Origin: Actinomycetota bacterium
Lineage (GTDB): Bacteria; Actinomycetota; Actinomycetes; Streptosporangiales; Streptosporangiaceae
Length of the DNA stretch: 11,653 bases
Direction: 5' to 3'
Assembly (NCBI GenBank): GCA_003242605.1
Contig: QGUZ01000147.1
Coordinates: 1 to 11,653 of the forward strand
Below the pieces are notes generated by a model. It ran no database searches, was not told where the DNA came from, and was given only the letters and a program-made list of their open reading frames with translations. Below, in pieces: positions 1-6,784 of the stretch (positions are counted from its first letter, which is position 1; each line of letters opens with the position of its first letter). Both the position numbers and the translations under genes were made by a program.

Positions 1-816
1 GATCGACTCCAGCTCGGTCCTGACCTTGGCGTTGATCTGCTGCTGGGCGCGGTTCTGCTGCTTGGCGGCCTGCTCGGCGGCGAGGGCGTCGACCAGGCTC
101 TTCGGCGGCTCGGGCTTCTGGATGGTGAGCACGATGTCGCCGCAGTCACCGTGGCCCGCGTAGTTCGGCTGGCAGAAGTACTCGTCGCCGGCGGTCTCCT
201 TGATGAACTGGCGGGCGAGCTGGCCGACGCGCTCCTCCCAGCGCTGCTTGGTGTTGGGGTCGTTGAACAGGGCGCGCCACTCGAACTCCTGGCTCGCCGC
301 GTCGAGGGCCCGGTCCAGCGGCTGCTTGAGGTAGAAGTTCAGCATCCGGGTCCAGCCGTCGGAGGTCCGGCCGTTCTCCAGGTAGGCGCCGTACTTCAGG
401 CCGATGCGCTCGTGGAAGCGGCGCAGCGTCTCGCAGTCGGTGTTGAGCGTGAGCGTGGCCGAGCCCGCCACGGTCATCTGCACGTTGTCCTTGCTCACCA
501 CCGTGATCGGCTTCGACTCGGCGTCCTTGGAGCCGGTGAAGTCGAAGGTGCGCTGGCCGAAGGGATAGGAGTAGTAGGTGTCACCCGGGCCGAGGTAGGT
601 GGCGCCGCTCGACGGCATGATGCACCGTTCGAACTTCTTCGGCTCGAAGAGGCCGCCCGCGTAGTGCAGGACCACCTCGTCGGGCGCGGTGCTCACCCGG
701 GTGCAGCCCGCGGCCGCGAAGCCCAGCAAGAAGACCGCGATGAGGGCGAGAGCGAATCCTCGCTTGATCCACTTTGCCGCGCCCGCGCTCGCGGTGTTCG
801 ACTTCTTGGCAGTCAA
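1..816 (-). CDS. SPFH/Band 7-like membrane-anchored or lipoprotein, C-terminus cut by window edge
   Basis: This minus-strand frame is open for 272 codons from a TTG at 816-814 to base 1, so the C-terminus is missing. The TTG is chosen because a GGGGGT-type Shine-Dalgarno stretch lies about 9 nt upstream; the nearby ATG (826) stops after three codons. Residues 1-20 are basic (K4, K5, K15, K18, R19). Residues 21-37 are hydrophobic and end in AAAGC with Cys38, either a weak lipobox (Ala rather than Leu at -3) or a signal anchor. The mature part has Cys65, Cys128, Cys215 and Cys225, which suggests an extracytoplasmic domain with disulfides. The Ala/Gln/Lys-rich helix after residue 240 resembles the coiled coil that follows Band 7 domains. 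The overall pattern (a 'PDEVVLHYAGG' strand after the anchor, then 'LNTDCETLRRFHERIG') resembles actinobacterial SPFH proteins known to me. Family assignment is from memory of homologues; the exact function is unknown. Confidence 0.6.
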   Translation of the reverse strand, partial: MTAKKSNTASAGAAKWIKRGFALALIAVFLLGFAAAGCTRVSTAPDEVVLHYAGGLFEPKKFERCIMPSSGATYLGPGDTYYSYPFGQRTFDFTGSKDAESKPITVVSKDNVQMTVAGSATLTLNTDCETLRRFHERIGLKYGAYLENGRTSDGWTRMLNFYLKQPLDRALDAASQEFEWRALFNDPNTKQRWEERVGQLARQFIKETAGDEYFCQPNYAGHGDCGDIVLTIQKPEPPKSLVDALAAEQAAKQQNRAQQQINAKVRTELESI

Positions 817-965
817 CCGTCCATTACCCCCTTTTTGGTCCATGCGCGTTGGACGACCGTACACGATCCGGTCAAAGGGCCGCAGGTCGCCCAGGGCCGG
901 CGCCCGCGCGGCCGGAGCGGGCGCCGCCGGAAGGAGGGCCACCGGAAAGGGGGGCGGAACGGCGC

Positions 966-984
966 GGCCGGTACGGCACCGGCC
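966..984 (-). terminator. Hairpin downstream of the MttB-family gene, probable terminator
   Basis: A perfect 7-bp inverted repeat, GGCCGGT (966-972) and ACCGGCC (978-984) around a 5-nt loop, lies 38 bp beyond the stop codon of the minus-strand methyltransferase gene and before the next minus-strand gene. There is no T-tract, as is common for actinobacterial terminators. The rest of the 817-1022 gap holds only a lone TTGACC at 875-870 on the minus strand, with no convincing -10 partner for the SPFH-like gene. Confidence 0.4.
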
Positions 985-1022
985 GAGTGACAATCCACCG
1001 CGTATTTGGTCAAAATGCCTGG

Positions 1023-2462
1023 TCAATCGCCGAGTTCGGCGCGGCGGCGGGCGACGTAGTCGGCGAGTTCCTCGCGGATGGCGTCGTCGAGCGGCGGCTG
1101 CTCGTACTCCGCCAGCTTCGCCCGGTAGATCTCGGATGCGCGGGCGGCGGCGTCCTTGCCGCCGGTGCGCATCCACCGCTCGTAGTTGTCGGCGGAGGAC
1201 AGCAGCGGGCGGTAGAAGCAGGTGCGGAAGCGTTCCATGGTGTGGGCCGCGCCGAGGAAGTGGCCGCCGTGGCCGACCTCGGCGTGCGCGTCGAAGGCGA
1301 GCGAGGCCTCGTCGATCTCCAGCGGGGTGAACTCCTCCTGCAGCATGCGCAGGATCTCGATGTCGACGATGAACTTCTCGTAGCCGCTCACCAGCCCGCC
1401 CTCCAGCCAGCCCGCGGCGTGCATCACCCAGTTCGCCCCGGCGAGGAAGGTGGGCAGCATGGTCATCAGCGCCTCGTACCCGGCCTGGGCGTCGGGCACC
1501 TGCGCGGAGGTGAGCCCGCCGCCGGACCGCCACGGCAGGCCGAAGCGCCGGGCGATCTGGCCGGTGGCGAGCAGGCCGATCGCGGACTCGGGGGTGCCGA
1601 AGCACGGCGAGCCGGTGCGCATGTCGATGTTCGACAGGAACGAGCCGAAGATCACCGGGCAGCCGGGGCGGATGAGCTGGGAGAGCGCGATGCCGGTGAG
1701 CGCCTCGGCGATCTGCTGGGCGAGCGCGGCCGGGATCGTGACCGGGGACATCGCGCCCATGAGCAGGAACGGGGTGAGCACCACCGGCTGGTTCGCCGCC
1801 GAGTACTCGAACTGCGCCTCCAGCATGCGCGCGTCCCAGCGCAGCGGCGAGTTGCAGTTGATCAGCGCGATCACGGCCGGGGTGCGCTCGATGTTCTCCC
1901 GCCCGCCGAACAGGATCGAGGTCATCGCGATCGTGTCCGCGGCGTTCGGCCCGGACACCACGCTGCCCATGTAGATCTTGTCGGTGAGGGTCTGCAGCGC
2001 GTACGTCATGTCGAGGTGCCGGGAGTCGAGCGGCACGTCGTTCGGCTCGCACACCACCCCGCCGGCCGAGTCGAGCTCGGGGAACACCTGGGAGAGCTTG
2101 CAGAACCGGTGGAAGTCGTCGAGGGTGGCGTCCCGCCGCACGCCGCCCTCGCGCACGAACGGCGAGCCGTACACGGCGCCGAAGACCATGTGGTCGCCGC
2201 CGATGCGCACGGTGTTGGCCGGGTTGCGGGCCTGCACGTCGAACTCGCGGGGGGCCTTGGCGACCTGCTCGAGCAGGAACTCGGGGTCGAAGAAGACGGT
2301 TCTGCCCTCGACCTTCATGCCGGCCTTGCGGAACAGCTCCAGCGCCCGGGGCGAGTCGAACTCGACGCCGATCTCGGAGACGATGCGCCGCCAGCCGCGG
2401 TCGAGGGTGGCCATGGCGTCGGCGGAGAGGATCTCGTAGCGGGGCATCCGGTTGACGAACAC
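1023..2462 (-). CDS. MttB-family (trimethylamine/glycine betaine methyltransferase-like) corrinoid methyltransferase, non-pyrrolysine type
   Basis: This 479-residue protein belongs to the MttB superfamily (COG5598): TIM-barrel enzymes that move a methyl group from a methylated amine to a cognate corrinoid protein. Recognisable stretches are the N-terminal IGVEFDSPRALELFRKAG (31-48), SGGGLTSAQVPDAQAGYE (313-330) in the barrel, and the C-terminal EVGHGGHFLGAAHTMERFR (395-413), a family hallmark. The length matches the usual 470-500. The frame has no in-frame amber codon, so it is the non-pyrrolysine type, as in the glycine betaine methyltransferase MtgB. The substrate is therefore probably a quaternary amine (glycine betaine, proline betaine, carnitine or similar), but this is inferred. 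I chose the GTG at 2462 because GGAGG sits 5 nt upstream; the in-frame ATG at 2483 lacks a ribosome site. It is transcribed divergently from the operon for its corrinoid partner, 46 bp away. Cytosolic, with no signal peptide. Confidence 0.88.
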   Translation of the reverse strand: MFVNRMPRYEILSADAMATLDRGWRRIVSEIGVEFDSPRALELFRKAGMKVEGRTVFFDPEFLLEQVAKAPREFDVQARNPANTVRIGGDHMVFGAVYGSPFVREGGVRRDATLDDFHRFCKLSQVFPELDSAGGVVCEPNDVPLDSRHLDMTYALQTLTDKIYMGSVVSGPNAADTIAMTSILFGGRENIERTPAVIALINCNSPLRWDARMLEAQFEYSAANQPVVLTPFLLMGAMSPVTIPAALAQQIAEALTGIALSQLIRPGCPVIFGSFLSNIDMRTGSPCFGTPESAIGLLATGQIARRFGLPWRSGGGLTSAQVPDAQAGYEALMTMLPTFLAGANWVMHAAGWLEGGLVSGYEKFIVDIEILRMLQEEFTPLEIDEASLAFDAHAEVGHGGHFLGAAHTMERFRTCFYRPLLSSADNYERWMRTGGKDAAARASEIYRAKLAEYEQPPLDDAIREELADYVARRRAELGD

Positions 2463-2467
2463 GCGAC

Positions 2468-2475
2468 CCTCCCTT
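2468..2475 (-). promoter_or_regulatory. Ribosome binding site that fixes the GTG start of the MttB-family gene
   Basis: On the minus strand AAGGGAGG (2475-2468) ends 5 nt before the GTG at 2462-2460. This is a near-ideal Shine-Dalgarno and favours the GTG over the upstream ATG at 2483. Its complement overlaps the -35 box of the opposing promoter (2474-2479). Confidence 0.6.
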
Positions 2476-2508
2476 GACCTCATTGTGACCCGATTTTACG
2501 CTCGGATT
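2474..2508 (+). promoter_or_regulatory. Sigma-70/HrdB-type promoter of the IclR-led operon, giving a leaderless transcript
   Basis: TTGACC (2474-2479) and TACGCT (2497-2502) are separated by exactly 17 nt, matching the actinobacterial housekeeping pattern TTGAC-N17-TAnnnT. A start site 7 nt after the -10 falls on base 2509, the A of the regulator's ATG. There is no Shine-Dalgarno before that ATG. Together these predict a leaderless mRNA, which is common in actinobacteria. The box matches are seen in the sequence; the start site is inferred. Confidence 0.6.
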
Positions 2509-2530
2509 ATGGAAACCGAGTCTCACAATG
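2481..2530. promoter_or_regulatory. Candidate operator: 8-bp inverted repeat across the divergent promoters
   Basis: CATTGTGA (2481-2488) and TCACAATG (2523-2530) are exact inverted copies with centres 42 bp apart, about four helical turns, so both would face the same side of the DNA. They flank both -10 boxes and the predicted leaderless start. The right copy is itself part of a near-palindrome, CACA-A-TGTG (2524-2532). A smaller nested inverted repeat, CTCGG/CCGAG (2501-2505 and 2516-2520), also lies here. Binding by the adjacent IclR-type regulator is an inference from position. Confidence 0.4.
2493..2498 (-). promoter_or_regulatory. Candidate -10 box for the MttB-family gene
   Basis: The minus strand reads TAAAAT at 2498-2493. 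A start site about 7 nt downstream would leave a leader of about 24 nt carrying the ribosome site. The -35 position at 17-18 nt spacing is poor (ACTCGG-like), so the promoter may need an activator. The box overlaps the opposing -10 (2497-2502) by 2 bp, so polymerase could probably occupy only one at a time. Confidence 0.35.
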
Positions 2531-3372
2531 TGGAACTTCGTGCAGGTGGCGGCCCGCGCTCCACGCCCGCGGCCGCCGCGCGCACCGGCCCGCCCGAGCG
2601 CCGGTCCGGGACCCAGGCGATCGACCGGGCGGCGGGCCTGCTCGTCCGCGTGATCGAGGCCGACGAGCCGCTGCCGTTCTCCCGGCTGCACGCCGAGTCC
2701 GGCCTGTCGAAGAGCACCGCCTCCCGGCTGCTGTCCGCGCTGGAACGGCACGGCCTGCTCGGCCGGGACGCGGCCGGCGCGTTCATGCCCGGCCCGGTGC
2801 TCACCCGGTACGCGAGCCGCTCCGGCATCGCCGAGCTGATCGCCGCGGCCCAGCCGGTGCTGGAACGGCTCGGCGAGAAGACCGGCGAGACGGTGAACCT
2901 CGCCGTGCCGGCCGGCGCCGAGGTGGAGCAGGTGGCCCAGGTGGACAGCCGCTACCTGCTCGGCGCCACGAACTGGGTGGGCCTGCGCGTGCCGCTGCAC
3001 TGCTCGGCGCTCGGCAAGGTGTTCGTCGCGTTCGGCGCGGCCGAGCTGCCCCGCGGCCGCCTGGAGCGCCGCACCCCGCACACGATCACCGACCGCGCCC
3101 GGCTCGCCGCGCAGTTCGCCGAGATCCGCAGGACCGGGTACGGCGTGGCGGTCGAGGAGCTGGAGCCGGGCCTGGTCGCGGTCGCCGCCCCGGTGCGCGG
3201 CCGCGGCGGCCGGGTGATCGCCGCGATCTCGGTCTCCGCGCCGACCTTCCGGCTCGACGAGGGCCGGATCGCCGAGATCGGCGCACTGCTCGTCTCCGAG
3301 GCGGAGGAGCTCTCCGCCGCACTGGCATCGGCCGTGGCCCGCACGGCCCGCGAGCCGGAAGGTGGGTTATGA
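2509..3372 (+). CDS. IclR-family transcriptional regulator of the corrinoid methyltransferase module
   Basis: This 287-residue protein has an IclR layout. After a Gly/Ala/Arg/Pro-rich tail (1-34) comes a winged helix-turn-helix (about 35-95), with recognition-helix region LSKSTASRLLSALERHGLL (66-84). The effector-binding domain (about 105-275) carries the family signature VPLHCSALGKVFVAF (161-175). IclR proteins are usually dimers or tetramers that bind a small molecule and repress or activate catabolic genes. The start at 2509 matches the predicted transcription start; an in-frame ATG at 2452 would lie inside the opposing gene and upstream of the promoter. A GTG at 2530 is a weaker alternative. 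It is the first gene of the row and its stop overlaps the next start as ATGA (3369-3372), so it should be co-transcribed with its likely targets and autoregulated. The ligand is probably the methylated amine or a product, which is inference. Confidence 0.9.
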   Translation: METESHNVELRAGGGPRSTPAAAARTGPPERRSGTQAIDRAAGLLVRVIEADEPLPFSRLHAESGLSKSTASRLLSALERHGLLGRDAAGAFMPGPVLTRYASRSGIAELIAAAQPVLERLGEKTGETVNLAVPAGAEVEQVAQVDSRYLLGATNWVGLRVPLHCSALGKVFVAFGAAELPRGRLERRTPHTITDRARLAAQFAEIRRTGYGVAVEELEPGLVAVAAPVRGRGGRVIAAISVSAPTFRLDEGRIAEIGALLVSEAEELSAALASAVARTAREPEGGL

Positions 3373-4031
3373 ACGAACAGGACGTCCTCCGCGGCCTCTA
3401 CGACGAGACGCTCGCCGGCAACGGCCCCGCCGTGCTCGACCTCACCAACCGGGGGCTTGAGCTCGGCCTCTCCCCCGAGACGATGCTGTTCGACGCGCTC
3501 ATCCCCGCCCTGGAGGAGGTGGGCGCCCGGTTCGAGCGGGGCGACCTGTTCGTGCCGGAGATGCTCATCGCGGGCAAGGCGATGGCCGGGGCGATGGAGG
3601 TGCTGCGGCCGCTGCTCACGCGGACCGGCGCGTCCTCGATCGGCACGTTCGTGATGGGCACCGTCAAGGGCGACGTGCACGACATCGGCAAGAACCTGGT
3701 GAACATCATGCTCGAGGGCGCCGGGTTCACCGTGATCGACCTCGGCGTGCAGGTGCCGCCGGAGCGGTTCGTCGAGGCGGTCCGCGAGCACAGGCCGGAC
3801 ATCGTCGGGTTCTCCGCGTTCCTCACCACGACGATGCCGATGTTCAAGGCGAACATCAACGCGCTGGTCAAGGCGGGCCTGCGCGACCAGGTGATCGTGA
3901 TGGTGGGCGGCGCGCCGGTCACCCAGGAGTACGCCGACGCGGTCGGCGCGGACGGGTACGCGGCCGACGCCTCCTCGGCGGTGCGCCGCGCCAAGGAACT
4001 GCTCGAACGCCGCCGGGCCCTGGTCTCCTGA
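3369..4031 (+). CDS. Corrinoid (cobalamin-binding) methyl-carrier protein, MttC/MtgC-like
   Basis: This 220-residue protein has the two-domain layout of methyltransferase corrinoid proteins. The first is a helical cap (about 1-85, with ALIPALEEVGARFERGDLFVPEMLIAGKAM at 44-72). The second is a Rossmann-like B12 domain (about 90-212). The B12 signature DVHDIG (102-107) supplies His104 as the lower axial cobalt ligand, followed by GFSAFLTTTM (147-156) and VGGAPV (179-184) for the nucleotide tail. It would carry the methyl group between the divergently encoded MttB homologue and the next gene's product. Length matches the family (about 210-220). Its ATG overlaps the regulator stop (ATGA), with a GGAAGGTGG stretch just upstream. 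The match is strong; the exact partner enzyme is inferred from proximity. Confidence 0.93.
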   Translation: MNEQDVLRGLYDETLAGNGPAVLDLTNRGLELGLSPETMLFDALIPALEEVGARFERGDLFVPEMLIAGKAMAGAMEVLRPLLTRTGASSIGTFVMGTVKGDVHDIGKNLVNIMLEGAGFTVIDLGVQVPPERFVEAVREHRPDIVGFSAFLTTTMPMFKANINALVKAGLRDQVIVMVGGAPVTQEYADAVGADGYAADASSAVRRAKELLERRRALVS

Positions 4032-4046
4032 GGAGGGCGGTCGCAC

Positions 4047-4901
4047 ATGCACACGGTCCTCCGCTCCCACGCCCGCGAGGTGGTCATCGGCCCCGACCGG
4101 CCGTTCTGCGTGATCGGCGAGCGCATCAACCCCACCGGGCGCAAGAGGTTCGCCGAGGCGCTGCGCGCGGGCGACCTCTCCCAGGTGGTCGTCGACGTCG
4201 AGCGCCAGGTCGCCGCCGGTGCCGACATGCTCGATGTGAACGCGGGCGTGCCGCTCGCCGACGAGGCCGGCCTGCTCGCCCGCATGGTCCGGCTGGTTCA
4301 GGAGCACACCGACCTGCCGCTGTGCCTCGACTCCTCGGTGGTCGAGGCGCTCGAGGCGGGCCTCGCCGTCTACCGGGGCAAGGCCCTGGTGAACTCGGTG
4401 ACCGGCGAGGACGACCGGCTCGCCGAGGTGCTGCCGCTGGTGAAGCGGTACGGCGCGGCGGTGATCGCGCTCGCCAACGACGAGACCGGCATCCCGGAGA
4501 CGGTCGAGAAGCGGCTGGAGATCACCGACAAGATCGTCCGGGTGGCGACGCGGGAGTACGGCATCCCGCTCGAGGACATCGTCATCGACCCGCTCGCGAT
4601 GACGGTCGGCGCGGACGCCGACGCGGTGACCGTCACGCTGGAGACGATCCGCGAGATCCGCCGCCGGTACGGGCTGAACATGTGCCTGGGCGCCTCGAAC
4701 GTGTCGTTCGGCCTGCCCGACCGGGCGACGATCAACGCCGCGTTCCTCGCCATGGCGATGTCCGCCGGCCTCACCAGCGCGATCATGAACGCGCTCGCCC
4801 CCGAGTGCGTCGCCGCGGTGCGCGCGGGCGACCTGCTGCTCGGCAACGACCCGTGGGGCGCGAACTGGATCGCCGCCTACCGCGCCAAGGCCGCGTCATG
4901 A
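4047..4901 (+). CDS. Methyltetrahydrofolate:corrinoid methyltransferase (MeTr/AcsE/MtgA-like, pterin-binding)
   Basis: This 284-residue pterin-binding TIM-barrel protein resembles AcsE/MtgA. It has IGERINPTGRKRF (23-35), DMLDVNAG (60-67), LCLDSS (92-97), LVNSVTG (114-120), IDPLAM (180-185) and LGASNVSFGLP (214-224). Asp95, Asn116, Asp181 and Asn218 line up, by spacing, with the pterin-contacting Asp75, Asn96, Asp160 and Asn199 I recall for Moorella MeTr, so the folate site looks intact. In this context it should run toward methyl-THF, accepting the methyl group from the corrinoid protein and feeding one-carbon metabolism. A GAGGAGG Shine-Dalgarno overlaps the previous stop codon and lies about 10 nt before the ATG. 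The stop overlaps the next start as ATGA (4898-4901). It lacks the multidomain structure of MetH, so methionine synthase is unlikely. Confidence 0.9.
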   Translation: MHTVLRSHAREVVIGPDRPFCVIGERINPTGRKRFAEALRAGDLSQVVVDVERQVAAGADMLDVNAGVPLADEAGLLARMVRLVQEHTDLPLCLDSSVVEALEAGLAVYRGKALVNSVTGEDDRLAEVLPLVKRYGAAVIALANDETGIPETVEKRLEITDKIVRVATREYGIPLEDIVIDPLAMTVGADADAVTVTLETIREIRRRYGLNMCLGASNVSFGLPDRATINAAFLAMAMSAGLTSAIMNALAPECVAAVRAGDLLLGNDPWGANWIAAYRAKAAS

Positions 4902-6784
4902 CGGCCGACTCCGTGCCGGTGCGCGAGGACGGCCGCCCCGCCCCGCCGCCGGAGCCGACCGCCCGGGTACGGCTGCGCTTCGAGCCGTCCGGGGTGCAGG
5001 TGAGCGTGCCGCCCGGGGTGACCGTGTTCGAGGCGGCGAGCTGGAACGGCGTCGCGATCGACTCGACCTGCGGCGGGCACGGCACCTGCCGCAAGTGCAA
5101 GGTGCGGATCGCCGCGGGCGAGGTCCCGGTCTCCCGGCACGACCCGCGGGCGTTCGACGCCGAGCGGCTGCGGCAGGGCTGGCGGCTCGCCTGCCTCGCC
5201 CAGGCCACCGGCGACCTCACCGTGGAGGTGCCGCCGCTGACCACCCGGCCGAAGGCGGCCACGGTCGGGGTGGGGCGGCAGGTGATCCTGCGCCCGGCCG
5301 TGCAGAAGCGGTACCTCGAGCTGGCCGAGCCGTCGCTCGCCGACCAGACCCCGGACGTGGAGCGGATCGTGCGCGCGCTCGACGACCTCGAGGTCATACC
5401 CGACCTGCACGTGTACCGGCGGGCCGGGCGGGTGCTGCGCGCCGCCGACTTCAAGGTGACCGCGGTGGTGGTGGGCACCGCGCTGATCGACGTCGAGCCG
5501 GGGGACACCACCGCCCGCCGGTACGGCATCGCCTTCGACCTCGGCACCACCACCGTGGTGGCCACCCTGCTCGACCTCGCCACCGGCGCCCCGGCCGCGG
5601 TCGCCTCGATGCTCAACCTGCAGCAGCCGTACGGCGCGGACGTGATCTCCCGGATCAGCGCGGCGATGCTCGACCCGGCCGCGCTCGACCGGCTGCGCGA
5701 CGCGGCCCGGGACACGCTCGCCCGGCTCACCGGCGAGGTGTGCGCCCGGGCCGGGGTGGCCCGGGAGGAGGTGTACGAGATCGCGCTGGCGGGCAACGCG
5801 ACCATGGTGCACCTGGCGCTCGGCATCGACCCCGAGCCGCTCGGCGTGGCCCCGTTCGTGATGGCGGCCCGTTCCTTCCCGGAGCTGCTCGCCGGCGACC
5901 TCGGCGTGCCGGTGCACCCGCGGGCGCGCGCGGTGGTGCTGCCCGCGCTCGGCGCGTACGTCGGCGGCGACATCGTGGCCGGGGCGCTCGCCGCCGGGAT
6001 GGACCGGGACCGGCGGCTGCGGCTGCTCATCGACGTCGGCACCAACTGCGAGATCGTGCTCGGCGACGCCGACCGGCTGCTCGCCACCGCCGCCCCGGCC
6101 GGGCCCGCGTTCGAGGGCGCGCAGATCCGGTGCGGCATGCGGGCCGCGCCCGGCGCGATCGAGACCGTGCGCATCGACCCGGCCGCCGGGCGGGTGGCGC
6201 TCGGGGTGATCGGCGACGCCGCCCCGGCCGGGCTGTGCGGGTCCGGGCTGGTGGACGCGGTCGCCGAGCTGCGCCGTACCGGCCTGGTCGACGCCTCCGG
6301 GCGGCTGGCGGACGCGGACGCGGCGCGGCGGGTCGCCCCGGCGCTCGCCGAGCGGCTCGCCACAATCGGCGGCGAGCGCGTCTTCCTGCTCACCGATCCG
6401 GACGCGGCCGAGCCGGTGTACCTGTCGCAGCGGGACATCCGGGAGCTGCAGTTCGCCAAGGGGGCGATCGCCACCGGGTGGCGGCTGCTGCTGGAGGAGT
6501 ACGGCGCCGCCGAGTCGGACATCCGGCAGGTGCTGCTCGCGGGCTCGTTCGGCTCGTACCTGTCCCCCGCCTCGGCGATCCGCATCGGATTGGTGCCTCG
6601 GCTCGCGCCGGCCCGGATCGTGAGCGCGGGCAACGTGGCGGGCGAGGGCGCGAAGCTCGCGCTGCTGTCGGCGCAGGAGCGGGCCGGGGCGCTCGCCCTG
6701 CTGGAGGAGGTGCGCTATGTCGAGCTCTCCGACCGGCCCGACTTCAACGACCGCTTCGTCGGCGAGCTCGCGTTCCCCGGCTGA
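4898..6784 (+). CDS. RACE: reductive activator of corrinoid-dependent enzymes, [2Fe-2S] plus ASKHA ATPase domains
   Basis: This 628-residue protein has an N-terminal plant-type ferredoxin domain (about 22-115) with Cys58, Cys64, Cys67 and Cys99 (C-x5-C-x2-C-x31-C). A linker/middle domain (about 120-205) follows, then an ASKHA-fold ATPase. The ATPase shows phosphate-1 motif FDLGTTT (213-219), phosphate-2 LLIDVGTNCEIVLGD (from 376) and a C-terminal AGSFGSYLSP (from 548). This is the DUF4445/RACE layout known from RamA-like and RACo activators. These use ATP to reduce accidentally oxidised cob(II)alamin back to Co(I) on the corrinoid protein. Here the bound cluster is [2Fe-2S], as in RACo, rather than the two [4Fe-4S] of methanogen RamA. 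The ATG at 4898 is chosen because it forms an ATGA overlap with the preceding stop; the frame is open further upstream only as antiphase coding. It ends 68 nt inside the next gene. Confidence 0.93.
   Translation: MTADSVPVREDGRPAPPPEPTARVRLRFEPSGVQVSVPPGVTVFEAASWNGVAIDSTCGGHGTCRKCKVRIAAGEVPVSRHDPRAFDAERLRQGWRLACLAQATGDLTVEVPPLTTRPKAATVGVGRQVILRPAVQKRYLELAEPSLADQTPDVERIVRALDDLEVIPDLHVYRRAGRVLRAADFKVTAVVVGTALIDVEPGDTTARRYGIAFDLGTTTVVATLLDLATGAPAAVASMLNLQQPYGADVISRISAAMLDPAALDRLRDAARDTLARLTGEVCARAGVAREEVYEIALAGNATMVHLALGIDPEPLGVAPFVMAARSFPELLAGDLGVPVHPRARAVVLPALGAYVGGDIVAGALAAGMDRDRRLRLLIDVGTNCEIVLGDADRLLATAAPAGPAFEGAQIRCGMRAAPGAIETVRIDPAAGRVALGVIGDAAPAGLCGSGLVDAVAELRRTGLVDASGRLADADAARRVAPALAERLATIGGERVFLLTDPDAAEPVYLSQRDIRELQFAKGAIATGWRLLLEEYGAAESDIRQVLLAGSFGSYLSPASAIRIGLVPRLAPARIVSAGNVAGEGAKLALLSAQERAGALALLEEVRYVELSDRPDFNDRFVGELAFPG
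6703..6711 (+). promoter_or_regulatory. Ribosome binding site inside the RACE gene for the DUF1638 gene
   Basis: GGAGGAGGT at 6703-6711 ends 5 nt before the ATG at 6717. It is the strongest Shine-Dalgarno in the operon although it also encodes an LEEV stretch of RACE. It favours a start inside the upstream gene over the GTG at 6804, which would cut into the first beta strand. Confidence 0.55.

Noticed and set aside
151..990. Plus-strand open frame over the left edge
   Set aside because: The minus strand reads a coherent protein with an anchor segment, cysteines and a ribosome site, while the plus frame has low-complexity Ala/Gly/Val/Arg content.
1005..1028. Direct repeats of GGTCAA near the end of the MttB-family gene
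   Set aside because: Only two 6-mers 11 bp apart, with a third GGTCAA at 870-875; too short to separate from chance and not placed at a promoter with a -10 box.
1023..2462. Pyrrolysine-containing MttB
   Set aside because: There is no in-frame TAG, and no Pyl biosynthesis gene or pylT-like tRNA in the window.
774..2477. Long plus-strand open frame opposite the MttB-family gene
   Set aside because: It is Gly/Ala/Arg/His/Val-rich with no family signature and mirrors the codon bias of the real minus-strand gene; such antisense frames are expected at this GC content. The same applies to minus-strand open frames under the operon (for example 2952-4307, 4783-6997, 7591-9564).
2452..2508. Upstream ATG at 2452 as start of the IclR-type gene
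   Set aside because: It lies inside the opposing methyltransferase coding region and upstream of the best promoter, and adds 19 residues unlike any IclR N-terminus.
2463..2508. Cobalamin riboswitch controlling the corrinoid module
   Set aside because: The divergent gap is only 46 bp and the regulator mRNA seems leaderless, so there is no room for an aptamer.
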